From: Nostoc sp. 'Peltigera membranacea cyanobiont' N6
Lineage (GTDB): Bacteria; Cyanobacteriota; Cyanobacteriia; Cyanobacteriales; Nostocaceae
Direction: 5' to 3'
Assembly (NCBI RefSeq): GCF_002949735.1
Contig: NZ_CP026681.1
Coordinates: 4,106,501 to 4,170,500 of the forward strand
DNA: 64,000 bases
Below the pieces are notes generated by a model. The model was given only the letters and a program-made list of their open reading frames with translations. It did not search any database and had not been told where the DNA came from. The position numbers and the translations under genes were made by a program. Shown one piece after another: positions 28,344 through 38,880 of this stretch. The stretch's first letter is position 1, and every line of letters starts with the position of its first letter.

Positions 28344-29084
28344 TTACAAGTTTTCACCATCCCTTTGGTTTTTCAGGGCCCATTCTACCTGCTGTAAAAT
28401 TCCTCGGAGCATTGCTACTTCCCCAGTTTTCAGGTGAGCGCGATTATATAGTTGGCGAAATTTTCCCATGCGACTAGCTGCCGTATGGGGATATACATAA
28501 CCAATTTTCAGTAATAGTGATTCTAATTGCTGGTAGTATCCTTCTACAACATCTAAGGGAGCGAGTTCAGTTTGGGGTAAGGTCTGAATGTCAGATTGCG
28601 GGGCGCATTGTGACAATTCATAACAACAGATTGCTACGGCAGTGGCCAAATTTAGGGCTACATAATCTTGACTTGTGGGAATACCAACAAACCTCTGGGC
28701 ATAATTTAATTCTTCATTGCTTAATCCCCGGTCTTCCCTGCCAAAAATCAGGGCTGCGGGTTTTTCTGGTTCCTCCAGTAACCAAGGTAGTGCAGTGCGG
28801 GGATTTTCTAAAGGTGTTTCTAAACTGCGAACGCGACCGGTGGTAGCGATCGCCCGTACACATCCATGCAATGCTTCTGGTAAGGTCGCCACTAATTCCG
28901 CAGATTCGATAATTTCCTGAGCATGAACAGCCATCATCAAAGCTTCCGTCGATAGCGGATCGCATTGGGGGTTCACTAATACTAAATTATATAGCCCGAA
29001 ATTTTTCATTACTCTGGCGATCGCCCCGATATTTATCGGCCCAGCTGGTTCTACCAACACAATTCTTAATCCAGCCAAGCCCAT
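28344..29084 (-). CDS. TrmH-family (SPOUT) RNA 2'-O-methyltransferase, TrmJ-like
   Basis: 246 residues from ATG 29084, preceded by AGGAGG. Motif 1 is VLVEPAGPINIGAIARVMKNFGL, motif 2 ALIFGREDRGLSNEEL, motif 3 VALNLATAVAICCYEL, which together form the knotted SAM site. The C-terminal helical extension (about 175-245) matches TrmJ-type tRNA Cm32/Um32 methyltransferases that act on the anticodon loop. Monocistronic, transcribed divergently from the acylase gene. Confidence 0.85.
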   Translation of the reverse strand: MGLAGLRIVLVEPAGPINIGAIARVMKNFGLYNLVLVNPQCDPLSTEALMMAVHAQEIIESAELVATLPEALHGCVRAIATTGRVRSLETPLENPRTALPWLLEEPEKPAALIFGREDRGLSNEELNYAQRFVGIPTSQDYVALNLATAVAICCYELSQCAPQSDIQTLPQTELAPLDVVEGYYQQLESLLLKIGYVYPHTAASRMGKFRQLYNRAHLKTGEVAMLRGILQQVEWALKNQRDGENL

Positions 29085-29346
29085 TTTTTGCCTCCTGCGA
29101 TCGCACCAATAAGATATTTTTAAGCTAATTCTCAGCATTGTGGTTCTGCTGAAGAGTTCCCTTGGAATCATTTTAGCTGTGTAAGTGAATGCCTGTGTCA
29201 GGTTTGAACAGTTCAGCGCAATCTTCGCCGTTCAGCTAGTCGTTCGTCGCTTTCTTGATTGTAAAGGTGGTAGAACAGGCATTAAATCAATATTGCTCGC
29301 TCTACTGTAATATCAACTTTGTAACATCACGTGATTTTACTAAACA

Positions 29347-31899
29347 ATGCCACAGCCAGCCAAAATAAAAAGCTTCAGGAAACGTTGGTTTCCTCAGATT
29401 ATCACAAGAACTTTGATTGTGCTGTTAGTGCTGGGGCTATTGTTAGCGGGATTCGCCACATCCATTGTGCGTCAATCTTTTGCTCAAGAGAGTGGCACAA
29501 TTCAACTACCTGAACTCAAAGCGGAAGTAACCGTCCAGCGCGATAAATGGGGAATTCCCCAGATTTATGCTGCCAACTCCCACGATTTATTTATGGCGCA
29601 AGGTTATATCCACGCCCAAGACCGTTTTTGGCAAATGGATTTTTGGCGACATATCGGTTCTGGGCGGCTATCAGAAATGTTTGGTTCTTCTCAGGTTGAC
29701 ACTGACAGATATCTGCGGACAATGGGTTGGGCAAGGGTGGCGCAGCAAGAAATTAAAGAAATTAATGCAGAGATGAAGGCATATCTAGAAGCATACTCGG
29801 ATGGTGTCAATGCCTATCTAAAGGAGCATCAAGGCAGCGCTCTCAGTCTAGAATACGCTGTGCTAAAATTCCTCAATCCTGGGTATAAGCCAGAACCTTG
29901 GCAAATATTGCATTCCCTGACTTGGGGGAAAGTGATGGCTTACGATTTGGGTACAAATTTCCAGAGTGAGGTTGAACGTGCCATCCTGCTCAAAACCCTT
30001 ACTCCCGCGCAAGTCGAAGAACTTTATCCGCCATATCCTCAAGATTTGCCAGCGATTTTACCTGAGTTCCAAAAAGAGAAAACAGGAGAGGATGAAAATT
30101 CTGACGATCCGCCATTTACCGCCTTTGATATTGAGGAGGTAATGCAGGCAATTACCAAGCCGATGATGGCTTTGGAACAACTTATCGGGCCAACGGGAAT
30201 AGGCATTGGTTCCAATAACTGGGTAATATCTGGCGATCGCACAGATACAGGTAAGCCAATTTTAGCAAACGATCCCCACTTAGGTGTGCAAATACCCTCT
30301 ATTTGGTATGAGGTTGGTTTGCATTGTATATCTAAGAGTGCAGAATGTCCTTACAACGTTACTGGCTTTTCCTTTGCGGGAATGATTGGGGTGATTATCG
30401 GTCATAGCGATCGCATTGCTTGGGGTGTAACTAATGTACTATCTGATGTAATGGATTTATACATTGAGAAAATCAATCCCAACAACCCCAATCAGTATGA
30501 GGTAAATGGCAAATGGGTTGACATGAAACTCCTGCAAGAGACGATTCAAATAGCCGGAAGTCAGCCAATTGTCCAAACGGTTCGCTATACCCGACACGGG
30601 CCGATTCTCTCTGATGTTTCGCCCAATCTGAAGGAGTTCCAACCAAGTCAGCCGTTAGAAATACCCCAAAACTACGCCGTAGCCCTGCGCTGGACAGCCC
30701 TAGAACCTTCTAAACTAGCGGATGCCATTCCCCAAATAAATCGCGCCCAAAACTGGCAAGAATTCCGCACTGCTGCGAGAAATTATGATGTCCCGGCTCA
30801 AAATTTGGTCTACGCCGATATTGATGGCAATATTGGCTACCAAATGCCTGGTAAATTCCCCATCCGTGCCAAGGGAAAGGGGCGTTATCCCGTTCCCGGT
30901 TGGACGGATGCTTATGAATGGCAAGGCTATATTGACTTTGAGAAGTTACCCAAAAGTTTCAATCCATCTCAAGGTTATATTGCTACTGCTAATAATTTAG
31001 TTATGCGTAAATATCCTTACTTAATTACCGCAGACTGGGTTTATGGCTATCGGGCGAAGCGCATCGTTGAGATGATTTCACAACAAACGGAACCGATTTC
31101 TGTGGAAGATGTGCAGCAAATACAAGGTGACGATCGCAATCTCAATGCCCAAATATTAGTACCGCTACTGCAATCGATCGCTGTTGAGACTCCCCACTTG
31201 CAAGCAGCCCAAAAACTTCTCCAAGATTGGAATTTGCAATTGGGAATGACATCGCCTGCTGCTGCCTTGTTTGAAGTATTCTGGAAACACTTGCTAGCAG
31301 ATACGTTTCACGATCGGTTGCCTGAGAGATATTTTCCCAATGGGGGCGATCGCTGGTATGCTGTGGTAGCAAATTTGGTAAAACAGCCTAATAGTTCTTG
31401 GTGGGATAATCGCAACACCCCAAAAGTTGAGAACCGCGACGAAATTTTGCGGCAATCCTTTACGGAAGCTGTGGATGAACTAGAACGGGTTCAAAGCAAA
31501 GATCCGAAAAACTGGAATTGGGGCAAACTACATACTGTTACTTTTCGGAATGCCACATTGGGTAAATCTGGGGTTGCACCGATTGAAGCTTTATTTAATC
31601 GTGGTGCATTTGCCACGGCTGGTAACGGCGAAACAGTGAATGCTAACCGATGGAGAGCAAATAAATCTTTTGAGGTGACAGATATTCCTTCTCTGCGGAT
31701 GATTGTAGATTTGGGAAATTTGGATAACTCAGTCGCGATTCATACACCCGGACAATCAGGACATGCTTTCCATAACCACTACTACGATATGGTGGACTCT
31801 TGGCGCAAGATTGAATACCACCCTATGTTGTGGGAGCAAAAGAAGGTTACTGCTAGTACTGCTGCGACATTGAAGTTAGTTCCAAAATTGGGAGTGTAA
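29347..31899 (+). CDS. aiiC: Penicillin-amidase-family acylase (AiiC-like AHL acylase)
   Basis: 850 residues, one secreted precursor: N-terminal hydrophobic anchor (about 18-42) and alpha part with VTVQRDKWGIPQIYA and AQGYIHAQDRFWQMD. A spacer follows and then the Ntn nucleophile Ser289 in GIGSNNWV, where autoproteolysis would free the beta chain. After it come ANDPHLG, the oxyanion Asn region RDYDVPAQNLVYADIDGNIGY, and the C-terminal HTPGQSGHAF. Anabaena sp. PCC 7120 has a family member (AiiC) that cleaves acyl-homoserine lactones; similar length and order suggest the same here, but substrate is inference. Confidence 0.85.
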   Translation: MPQPAKIKSFRKRWFPQIITRTLIVLLVLGLLLAGFATSIVRQSFAQESGTIQLPELKAEVTVQRDKWGIPQIYAANSHDLFMAQGYIHAQDRFWQMDFWRHIGSGRLSEMFGSSQVDTDRYLRTMGWARVAQQEIKEINAEMKAYLEAYSDGVNAYLKEHQGSALSLEYAVLKFLNPGYKPEPWQILHSLTWGKVMAYDLGTNFQSEVERAILLKTLTPAQVEELYPPYPQDLPAILPEFQKEKTGEDENSDDPPFTAFDIEEVMQAITKPMMALEQLIGPTGIGIGSNNWVISGDRTDTGKPILANDPHLGVQIPSIWYEVGLHCISKSAECPYNVTGFSFAGMIGVIIGHSDRIAWGVTNVLSDVMDLYIEKINPNNPNQYEVNGKWVDMKLLQETIQIAGSQPIVQTVRYTRHGPILSDVSPNLKEFQPSQPLEIPQNYAVALRWTALEPSKLADAIPQINRAQNWQEFRTAARNYDVPAQNLVYADIDGNIGYQMPGKFPIRAKGKGRYPVPGWTDAYEWQGYIDFEKLPKSFNPSQGYIATANNLVMRKYPYLITADWVYGYRAKRIVEMISQQTEPISVEDVQQIQGDDRNLNAQILVPLLQSIAVETPHLQAAQKLLQDWNLQLGMTSPAAALFEVFWKHLLADTFHDRLPERYFPNGGDRWYAVVANLVKQPNSSWWDNRNTPKVENRDEILRQSFTEAVDELERVQSKDPKNWNWGKLHTVTFRNATLGKSGVAPIEALFNRGAFATAGNGETVNANRWRANKSFEVTDIPSLRMIVDLGNLDNSVAIHTPGQSGHAFHNHYYDMVDSWRKIEYHPMLWEQKKVTASTAATLKLVPKLGV

Positions 31900-32091
31900 A
31901 GTGCAACCCGACTATAGAATGTTAAATTTTGCTACTTAAGTGTAATTACATACACATTATGGACAAAATGAAGTATAAAGTAACAGGGCAACAGAAATCA
32001 AGATTCTTTTTAGTTAGAAAAAAGCATTTTCGCTGGCCATTTATTTCTGCTGTCCAACTTTCCCGAAACATAGTTGGAGATAATAGAACAA

Positions 32092-32535
32092 ATGCAACGT
32101 GTATTTAAACAAAGTTTTATGCTTTCAGTCACTACTGCGATCGCATTATTATTTGCAGGTTGCGGAGAAAGTAAGGTTGCCCAATGTAACAAAGTTATAA
32201 AAGTTGCGAATCAGGCATCTACTCTAGGTCAGGAATTCGGTAAAAACCCCAATCCGGCTAAAGGTTCTAAAGCTTTAACTGAACTTGCTGGTAAGATAGA
32301 TCCACTTACCCAAGAGATGAAAACCCTCGAAATTAAGGATGAGAAGTTGCAGGGTTTTCAAGGACGCTTTATCACACTCTATCAGAACATTAGCAAGCAA
32401 TTGAATAATGCAGCAGGCGCTATAGATAAAAAGAATATACCAGCAGCACAGGGCTTTTTGGTATCTCTGAAACAAAGTAGTACCGAAGAAAGTTCAATAG
32501 TCAAGGAAATTAATAGCTACTGTTCTGGTAAATAA
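32092..32535 (+). CDS. Small lipoprotein with helical domain
   Basis: 147 residues from ATG 32092. Lipobox LLFAGC puts the lipidated Cys at about residue 24. The rest is a helical domain with two Cys (after the lipobox, AQCNKVI, and the penultimate SYCSGK) that could form a disulphide. It resembles the small lipoproteins found frequently in Nostoc with repeated helices; no function assigned. Confidence 0.65.
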   Translation: MQRVFKQSFMLSVTTAIALLFAGCGESKVAQCNKVIKVANQASTLGQEFGKNPNPAKGSKALTELAGKIDPLTQEMKTLEIKDEKLQGFQGRFITLYQNISKQLNNAAGAIDKKNIPAAQGFLVSLKQSSTEESSIVKEINSYCSGK

Positions 32536-32572
32536 TCAATTCTGCATGGAATCTCGATCAAAAATATACTAG

Positions 32573-33256
32573 TTAAATAGTTGGTCGATAACCACCGAAA
32601 ACAGCAAAGCTAAAATTTTTATACCAGCAATCCACATTTTGGAATCCAGCCGCTTCTAGCCAGCGAAGTTGAATATCAAGAGTTGCCATGCGATCGTATT
32701 CCATGCGTTTTTGTGCAGCTTTCAGATCCTCTTCTGATATACCGTTAGCGCGGATAGAGTCTAACCAGTGTTGGCGATAAAGTTCTTCTAAATCAGCAGT
32801 TTTGCCGAGAACTTGGTCGGCATTGACAAATATTCCACCAGGTTTTAGGACATCATAAATCCGTTGATAAAGAAGTTCTTTGTCGAAATCAGAAAGATGG
32901 TGAATCGATAAGGCAGAGATGATAAGGTCGTAAGAATCACCCAAATCGGTCTCAATGTAGTCACCAATTAAGATTTTGGGAGATTTACCCATTTTGCTAA
33001 ATCTAAACTTAGCTTTCTCTAGCATCTCAGGGGCTAAGTCTAGTAAGGTGAACTCTGCATTGGGGAAGACTGACTGAACCATACCTGAGTAAAGTCCAGT
33101 ACCAGCACCCAAATCTAGAACTTTAAGCGGTGCAGTCCAATCGCCTGGGATGATTTCAACGGCTGTTTTATAAAAGTCATCAAAACAGGGAATTAGAATC
33201 CGACGTAAGTTATCATAATCTCCGGCGGCAGAATTAAAAGCTTCTTGAATATTCAT
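32573..33256 (-). CDS. Class I SAM-dependent methyltransferase
   Basis: 227 residues. Motif I is VLDLGAGTGLYSGM (about 45-58), motif II acidic residue in FTLLDLAPEML, motif III region LIISALSIHHLSD, and post-III PGGIFVNADQVLG, the pattern of Methyltransf_25/TrmN-unrelated small-molecule methyltransferases. The substrate is unknown. Its start overlaps the stop of the upstream phosphatase-like gene by four bases, so the two form a translationally coupled pair. Confidence 0.8.
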   Translation of the reverse strand: MNIQEAFNSAAGDYDNLRRILIPCFDDFYKTAVEIIPGDWTAPLKVLDLGAGTGLYSGMVQSVFPNAEFTLLDLAPEMLEKAKFRFSKMGKSPKILIGDYIETDLGDSYDLIISALSIHHLSDFDKELLYQRIYDVLKPGGIFVNADQVLGKTADLEELYRQHWLDSIRANGISEEDLKAAQKRMEYDRMATLDIQLRWLEAAGFQNVDCWYKNFSFAVFGGYRPTI

Positions 33257-33585
33257 TGTTTAATTTTTAATATTGGTAGAACTTTCTGTTTTAACAACTC
33301 AATTAAAGCTGGTTCCATATACTCATAGTCATCAGGTATATCTAAACAAATGATTTTTTTATCTTTAAGAAATGGCTGAAAATTTTTTGATAGCTTGCTT
33401 TTATGGGATTTTTCCATCACAAAGATCGTATCAGCCCATTGAATAGCTTCTGTTGATAATGGTACTTGAGCATAGCGATCTAAACCTGCCGACTCTGTTT
33501 CAAATCCTTCATATTCAGAAAACACAACCTCGGCGGTGGGGCTTCGCAGTTTATTCTGGCTACAGATAAATAAAAGATTTTTCAT
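33253..33585 (-). CDS. Short low-molecular-weight protein-tyrosine-phosphatase-like protein
   Basis: 110 residues. The P-loop FICSQNKLRSPTAE matches the C-x5-R-[ST] signature, with Cys at about residue 8 and Arg at about 14. The acid-loop Asp is in CLDIPDDYEYM. It is shorter than classical LMW-PTPs (about 150), as in the 'protein tyrosine phosphatase-like' group common in bacteria. Coupled to the downstream methyltransferase gene. Confidence 0.78.
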   Translation of the reverse strand: MKNLLFICSQNKLRSPTAEVVFSEYEGFETESAGLDRYAQVPLSTEAIQWADTIFVMEKSHKSKLSKNFQPFLKDKKIICLDIPDDYEYMEPALIELLKQKVLPILKIKQ

Positions 33586-33703
33586 TAATTAGTATAAATT
33601 TTGTGTAGCCATTTATCGCAACTTTTTTTGAGAGATGCCTTAAAATACAAAGACGCAAAAGCACACTCTGCGCCTCTGCGTCTCTGCATGAGATATTCTC
33701 TAC

Positions 33704-36496
33704 TTACACCATCTCAGACGAAGCCTGCATCATCTGCTGCGGCTGAGGCTGGAACATAAACAACGAATAAACCACATCTCGGCGAATGTTGACCATCATA
33801 TCCAAGAAGAGTTCGTAACCCTCGCTCTTATACTCAATTAGCGGGTCTTTTTGACCGTAACCACGCAATCCTACCGATTCGCGCAAGGCATCCATTTGTT
33901 GCAGGTGTTCCCGCCACAGGGTATCAATGCGTTGCAAAATAAAGAAGCGTTCGGCTTGGCGCATCAGTCCGGGTTGAACTTGGTCAATCTGCGCTTCTTT
34001 GAGATCGTAAGCAATTCGCACCTGTTCGTGGAGGAAGGCTTTAATCTCGCTGACTGACATATCTTCTAATTGATTTGGCTGCAAGTCTGCTAGCAGATAG
34101 ACAAATTCTTTGACTTTCTCAACCAACTTTTCTAACTCCCACTCTTCCGAGGGTAAGTCTATGTTGATGTAGTAATCTACGATGTCGTCCATCGTTTTTT
34201 CAGCGTACTTGATTACCTGTTCTTTCAAATCTTGACCTTCTAACACCCGCCGGCGTTCGGCGTAAATAGCACGACGTTGATTGTTCATCACCTCGTCATA
34301 CTCAAACACCTGCTTACGGATGTCGTAGTAGTAGGTTTCTACTTTTTTCTGTGCGCCTTCCAAACTGCGGGTAAGCATCCCCGATTCGATGGGCATATCT
34401 TCTTCTACGTTGAAGGCTTGCATTAACCCAGCAACACGTTCGCCACCAAAAATCCGCAGTAGGTTATCCTCTAAACTGAGGAAGAATCTCGTAGTTCCAG
34501 GGTCGCCTTGTCTACCTGCACGTCCCCGTAACTGGTTGTCAATCCGCCGCGATTCGTGGCGTTCTGTACCAATTACGTGCAAACCACCGATTCCCACTAC
34601 ATCATCATGTTCGCGGGTAGTAAATTGTTCGTATTCCTGCTTAATCCGCTTGTAAGCTTCCCGTAATTTAAGAATCACTGCATCGTCTATGGGAGCTTTT
34701 TCTGCGGCTATAGCTACCTTGTCTTCTGCTTCCAATTCCGGTAAACTGCGATCGCCATACTCACGGACTGCAATTTCTACTGCATCTTTCAGTAGTTTTT
34801 CTGTCTCTTTTGTCAATTGGGTGGGGAAAATTTCTGGTGAAGCCCGCCAAGTTTTAACTTTTTTGCCAGGGACAAAGCCTTGACCACCACCGTGTCCTGT
34901 AGGCAATCCGGCTGGTCTTTGAACGCCAAAGTTATCTTCATCTTCTGGCATAACGATACGGGGCATGAAGTATTCCCGCAGCTTCAGACGTGCCATGTAT
35001 TCGGAGTTCCCACCCAAGATGATGTCTGTACCTCTACCAGCCATGTTAGTAGCAATGGTAACAGCACCTTTGCGTCCAGCTTGGGCGACGATTTCCGCTT
35101 CCCGCTCGACGTTTTCCGGTCGGGCGTTGAGCAATTCGTGGGGAATTTCCAGTTGCTTCAGCAGTCGGCTGAGAAGTTCGGATTTTTCGACGCTAGTGGT
35201 TCCCACTAATACAGGTCTGCCGAGTTGGTGCATTTCGGCACATTCTTTAGCGATCGCCCCCCACTTGCCAGCTTCTGTCTTAAAGACCATATCAGATAAG
35301 TCTTCACGTCTTCTGGTTTGGTTGGTGGGAATTACCGCAACTTCTAGTTTGTAAATTTTTTCAAATTCTGGTTCTTCCGTTTTTGCCGTTCCCGTCATTC
35401 CACCCAATTTTGGATACAGCAAGAACATATTTTGATAAGTAATTGTCGCTAGAGTTTGAGTTTCTGGCTGAATCTCTTCGTGTTCTTTGGCTTCAATAGC
35501 CTGGTGTAATCCATCACTCCAGCGCCGGCCGGGTAGCACCCGGCCGGTAAATTCATCCACAATCACCACTTCCCCATTGCGGACGATGTAATTTACGTCC
35601 TTGAGGAAAAGTTCTTTGGCTTTAATCGCATTGAAAACGAAGTGCGCCCAAGGATCTTCGGGGTCAAATAAATCTGTGACTCCCAAAAGATTTTCCGATT
35701 CAGCAAAGCCTTCATCTGTCAATAGCACGTTACGAGCTTTTTCATCTACATCATAATGCTCGTCTTTTTTGAGTGCAAATGCGATTTCAGCCGCTTGCAG
35801 ATACTTTTCTGTAGGTCTTTCCACTTGCCCAGAAATAATCAGAGGTGTCCGCGCCTCATCAACTAAAATCGAGTCAACCTCGTCAATCACGCAATAATTG
35901 AATGGGCGTTGCACCACATCTGCCATTGATGTCGCCATGTTATCCCGCAGGTAGTCGAAACCGACTTCGCTGTTGGTGACATAAGTGATATCGCAATCGT
36001 AGTTTTTCTGGCGTTCGCTGGGAGTCATGCTTGACTGGATTAGCCCCACACTCAGCCCCAAAAACCGATGCACCTGCCCCATCCATTCAGCATCCCGACG
36101 AGCCAGGTAATCGTTCACAGTGATGACGTGTACGCCTTTACCAGTTAGGGCATTTAAATAACTCGGCAAGGTTGCTACAAGTGTTTTACCCTCACCAGTT
36201 TTCATTTCGGCAATTTGCCCTACGTGCAAAATGATACCGCCAAGCAGTTGGACATCAAAGTGCCGCAAGCCTAAGACTCGCCGTCCTGCTTCCCGAACAA
36301 CGGCATAAGCTTCTGGCAATAGGTCATCCAGGGCTTCGCCTTTGGCGAGTCGTTGTTTAAATTCGACAGTTTTACCTTTTAACTGATCGTCGGAAAGAAC
36401 CTTAATTTCTTCCTCTAAAAGGTTAATTTCAGTAACAGAAGGCTGGTATTTTTTAAGCTTACGAGCGTTGGGGTCGCCCAACAAAAGTTTTAACAT
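33704..36496 (-). CDS. secA: Preprotein translocase ATPase SecA
   Basis: 930 residues, the length of cyanobacterial SecA. Walker [13 protein letters not shown] (about 95), DEAD-like [17 protein letters not shown], the preprotein-binding region following, and motor-2 motifs [16 protein letters not shown] and [25 protein letters not shown] split over about 480-690, then the scaffold and arm. The C-terminal zinc-binding CxCxH segment is absent; the protein ends [15 protein letters not shown], as in cyanobacteria and plastids. It drives protein export through SecYEG. Confidence 0.97.
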   Translation of the reverse strand: MLKLLLGDPNARKLKKYQPSVTEINLLEEEIKVLSDDQLKGKTVEFKQRLAKGEALDDLLPEAYAVVREAGRRVLGLRHFDVQLLGGIILHVGQIAEMKTGEGKTLVATLPSYLNALTGKGVHVITVNDYLARRDAEWMGQVHRFLGLSVGLIQSSMTPSERQKNYDCDITYVTNSEVGFDYLRDNMATSMADVVQRPFNYCVIDEVDSILVDEARTPLIISGQVERPTEKYLQAAEIAFALKKDEHYDVDEKARNVLLTDEGFAESENLLGVTDLFDPEDPWAHFVFNAIKAKELFLKDVNYIVRNGEVVIVDEFTGRVLPGRRWSDGLHQAIEAKEHEEIQPETQTLATITYQNMFLLYPKLGGMTGTAKTEEPEFEKIYKLEVAVIPTNQTRRREDLSDMVFKTEAGKWGAIAKECAEMHQLGRPVLVGTTSVEKSELLSRLLKQLEIPHELLNARPENVEREAEIVAQAGRKGAVTIATNMAGRGTDIILGGNSEYMARLKLREYFMPRIVMPEDEDNFGVQRPAGLPTGHGGGQGFVPGKKVKTWRASPEIFPTQLTKETEKLLKDAVEIAVREYGDRSLPELEAEDKVAIAAEKAPIDDAVILKLREAYKRIKQEYEQFTTREHDDVVGIGGLHVIGTERHESRRIDNQLRGRAGRQGDPGTTRFFLSLEDNLLRIFGGERVAGLMQAFNVEEDMPIESGMLTRSLEGAQKKVETYYYDIRKQVFEYDEVMNNQRRAIYAERRRVLEGQDLKEQVIKYAEKTMDDIVDYYINIDLPSEEWELEKLVEKVKEFVYLLADLQPNQLEDMSVSEIKAFLHEQVRIAYDLKEAQIDQVQPGLMRQAERFFILQRIDTLWREHLQQMDALRESVGLRGYGQKDPLIEYKSEGYELFLDMMVNIRRDVVYSLFMFQPQPQQMMQASSEMV

Positions 36497-36816
36497 GGCA
36501 GGTTATAGAACTGAATCAAGGGGATGGGGATTAAAGGGTCGGCATTGATTATAAACATTTAACCCAACCCAACCGTCTTGGTCGTGGATGGGTGTGAAAT
36601 GAGAATTACCTCAAAAACAGGAGAAAAACTAGTCAGTTAGTTTCTTAAATGATTGGTTTTAACTCTTATCTTACTATTTAGTCTTTCTTCATAGTATCAT
36701 TTTGCCCCCAACTGGGGGCAGAGAAGGACTGGGGGAAGAGAGTTATGAGTTAGTTCTAAATTTTCCAACCCCTAATTCCTGTACAGACAAAGATTTTTCG
36801 CGTCTCTCCTAATTCC
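36497..36816. other. Short gene-free region upstream of secA
   Basis: About 320 bases, AT-rich near 36640-36720, presumably holding the secA promoter. No RNA gene or strong hairpin recognised. Confidence 0.4.
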
Positions 36817-37383
36817 TCACTTCCATTCTGCTGACAGGCGGCGGAAATTGTAGTCACTAGCACTGGGATGACAACTGACACAGCTACCAACCTGGACGGG
36901 ACGTGGTAACTTCACTCCTGGATGCAAAGCTTTGAAATAACGCGAGTTATTGACGCGATAGGGTGTTTCTTCATCGTCTAGCTGAACGCGGGAGAAAGTC
37001 AAAAGATATTTCCACACCAAAATGCGCGGCGGATCGACTAGAGGCTTTAATTGTGCGCCGTAATGCTGCGAGTCTTGCAGGAGATTTTTCCAAGTTTGGG
37101 TGGGTAAAACGGCTGGTGGTAAGGCAATGTGGCAGGTAGAGCAGTTTTCTAAGTACAGTTCTTGCCCCAGTTGGTACTGGGCAGGTACTACGTCAACCGT
37201 GCCAATTTCGGCGGGGGGTGTAGCACTTTGGGCATTAGTTGCTAAGGCTAGAAGCCAACCCATAGCTAGGCTCCACGTAACAATTACCAAAAGTAAACCG
37301 AAAAATTGGCGTTTGAATTGGCGTTCGGCACTTTGCTGTGGCGTTTGGCGATCGCGGGTTTTGCGCTTAATAAAAATTGACAT
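36817..37383 (-). CDS. Membrane-anchored dihaem cytochrome c
   Basis: 188 residues. Basic N-terminus, one membrane helix (about 28-50), then two haem sites, CSTCH (about 82) and CVSCH (about 168). The second half, SCVSCHPSASDYNFRRLSAEW, is characteristic of a cyanobacterial dihaem c family. Its precise redox partner is unknown; localisation should be lumenal or periplasmic. Monocistronic. Confidence 0.82.
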   Translation of the reverse strand: MSIFIKRKTRDRQTPQQSAERQFKRQFFGLLLVIVTWSLAMGWLLALATNAQSATPPAEIGTVDVVPAQYQLGQELYLENCSTCHIALPPAVLPTQTWKNLLQDSQHYGAQLKPLVDPPRILVWKYLLTFSRVQLDDEETPYRVNNSRYFKALHPGVKLPRPVQVGSCVSCHPSASDYNFRRLSAEWK

Positions 37384-37845
37384 TCCTCACATTCCCAGAT
37401 ATTTAGAAGTGGCGCTTGTGCTAATCATAGGACTTACGCTGTATTGGTAGTGTTTCGGATTTTGGGTAAGTAGTTTTAGTTTTATTAATGGCAAGCCGCT
37501 CTGCGTCTATACATCTCTAAGATTAATAGCAGTGGCACAACACTGAGCTATGCAAGAAAAGATATCTTGGTAGTTTTAAGCTGGCTTTAATCTCCTCAAC
37601 GGGTGTATCGTCAGAATCAACCTCTTCTGCTTCTGCCTGTTCTGGAACCAACACAATTACCCGAACCTTTTATCTTATTTTGTAGGAGATCCTAACATTT
37701 GAAATCCAAGCAAGATCGGGGAATTTAAGTTTATCCTGACTTGAGTACAGGGTTGCATTGGATTTCAGATTCTGTTAGTAGTATTTCAAGAGAAAGCAAT
37801 TAGACCAAAATTGAGAAGCAACTGTTATCTACCTTTTTTATTACC
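37384..37845. other. 462-base region, mostly non-coding
   Basis: Contains a short gene remnant (listed separately) and otherwise AT-rich sequence that includes the promoter side of the cytochrome gene. Confidence 0.4.
37540..37670 (-). pseudogene. Remnant of a small antitoxin-like / conserved protein gene
   Basis: Minus-strand frame reading VRVIVLVPEQ.. then DDTPVEEIKASLKLPRYL. It resembles the N-terminal part and the 'EEIKASL' start of small Nostoc proteins that continue with an RRA-type helix, but here it has no start codon and the expected continuation is replaced. Possibly a decayed copy. Confidence 0.35.
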
Positions 37846-38754
37846 TTAAGGAATAGAAACCGATCGCAATAATCGCTCAACAACAGTTCTTGCATTCCTT
37901 CCTCCTCTAGGAATCAGGCGATGGCAAAGAACGTGAGGGACGAGAAATTTTACATCATCGGGAATAGCATAATCACGCCCTAATAGAAAAGCTAGCGCTT
38001 GGGCCGCCCGTTGTAATGCTAATGTACCACGCGGACTGACACCAAGGGCGATTTCCTCATCTTGGCGTGTTGCTCGCACCAATTCGAGGATGTACTGTTG
38101 CAAGGAAGTTGCGACTTTTACTTGAGAGCAGAGGTAACGCAATTCCTGTACTTCTGCCAAGGTAATACAAGGCTGCAAATCAGCAACCTTCACACCATTT
38201 TGGAGATTTTGCAGCATCAGGAGTTCTTCTGTCTCCGAAGGATAACCCAAACTCAGCGACAACATGAACCGATCCATTTGCGCTTCCGGCAAAGGAAAAG
38301 TACCTTGATACTCAATAGGGTTTTGAGTGGCAATGACAAAAAACGGCTGGGGAACTGGACGAGAGACACCATCGACTGTTACCTGATGTTCTTCCATCAC
38401 TTCGAGCAAAGCTGACTGAGTGCGGGGTGTAGCGCGGTTAATTTCGTCAGTTAGGAGGATATTGGCAAAGACTGGCCCGGCAAGAAAAGTAAATTCGCCG
38501 CTTTTTGGGTTCCAGATATTGGTGCCAGTAATATCAGTTGGTAGTAAATCGGGGGTACATTGTAGTCGTTGAAACTTGCCATCCAGCGAACGAGCTAAGG
38601 ATTTAGCAAGCAGAGTTTTACCAACACCAGGGACATCTTCTAGGAGGGCATGACCACCACCTAGCAAAGCTACTAGCACTAAGCGTATTGCCTCTGCTTT
38701 ACCAACAATAGTAAGAGCCAGATTTTGGGTTAAAGCGTCAATTTTTTCTCTCAT
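37846..38754 (-). CDS. MoxR-family AAA+ ATPase
   Basis: 302 residues. Walker A EDVPGVGKTLLAKSLA (about 40), Walker B ILLTDEINRATPRTQSALLEVMEE (about 100), sensor 1 FFVIATQNPIEYQGTFPLPEAQMDRF, sensor 2 SPRGTLALQRAAQALA, which together define MoxR. MoxR ATPases remodel partners often carrying vWA domains. No DUF58/vWA gene is next to it, though the Ro60 vWA protein is encoded 22 kb away; a link is not implied. It is followed by GGGGATT repeats and then ribF. Confidence 0.9.
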   Translation of the reverse strand: MREKIDALTQNLALTIVGKAEAIRLVLVALLGGGHALLEDVPGVGKTLLAKSLARSLDGKFQRLQCTPDLLPTDITGTNIWNPKSGEFTFLAGPVFANILLTDEINRATPRTQSALLEVMEEHQVTVDGVSRPVPQPFFVIATQNPIEYQGTFPLPEAQMDRFMLSLSLGYPSETEELLMLQNLQNGVKVADLQPCITLAEVQELRYLCSQVKVATSLQQYILELVRATRQDEEIALGVSPRGTLALQRAAQALAFLLGRDYAIPDDVKFLVPHVLCHRLIPRGGRNARTVVERLLRSVSIP

Positions 38755-38875
38755 GCAGCGCGGGGATTGGGGATTGGGAATTGGGAATAAGGGATTGGGG
38801 ATTAGGGGGAATGGGGATTAGGAATTTCTTCCCCTCACCCTCTTCCCCTGTGCCTTTTCAATCCATTCCCGATGC
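38755..38875. repeat. GGGGATT-type tandem repeats in inverted arrangement
   Basis: About seven GGGGATT/GGGAATT copies (38762-38822), followed by CCCCTCACCC-type sequence on the other side. Same class as at 3229. Confidence 0.7.
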
Positions 38876-38880
38876 CTTAT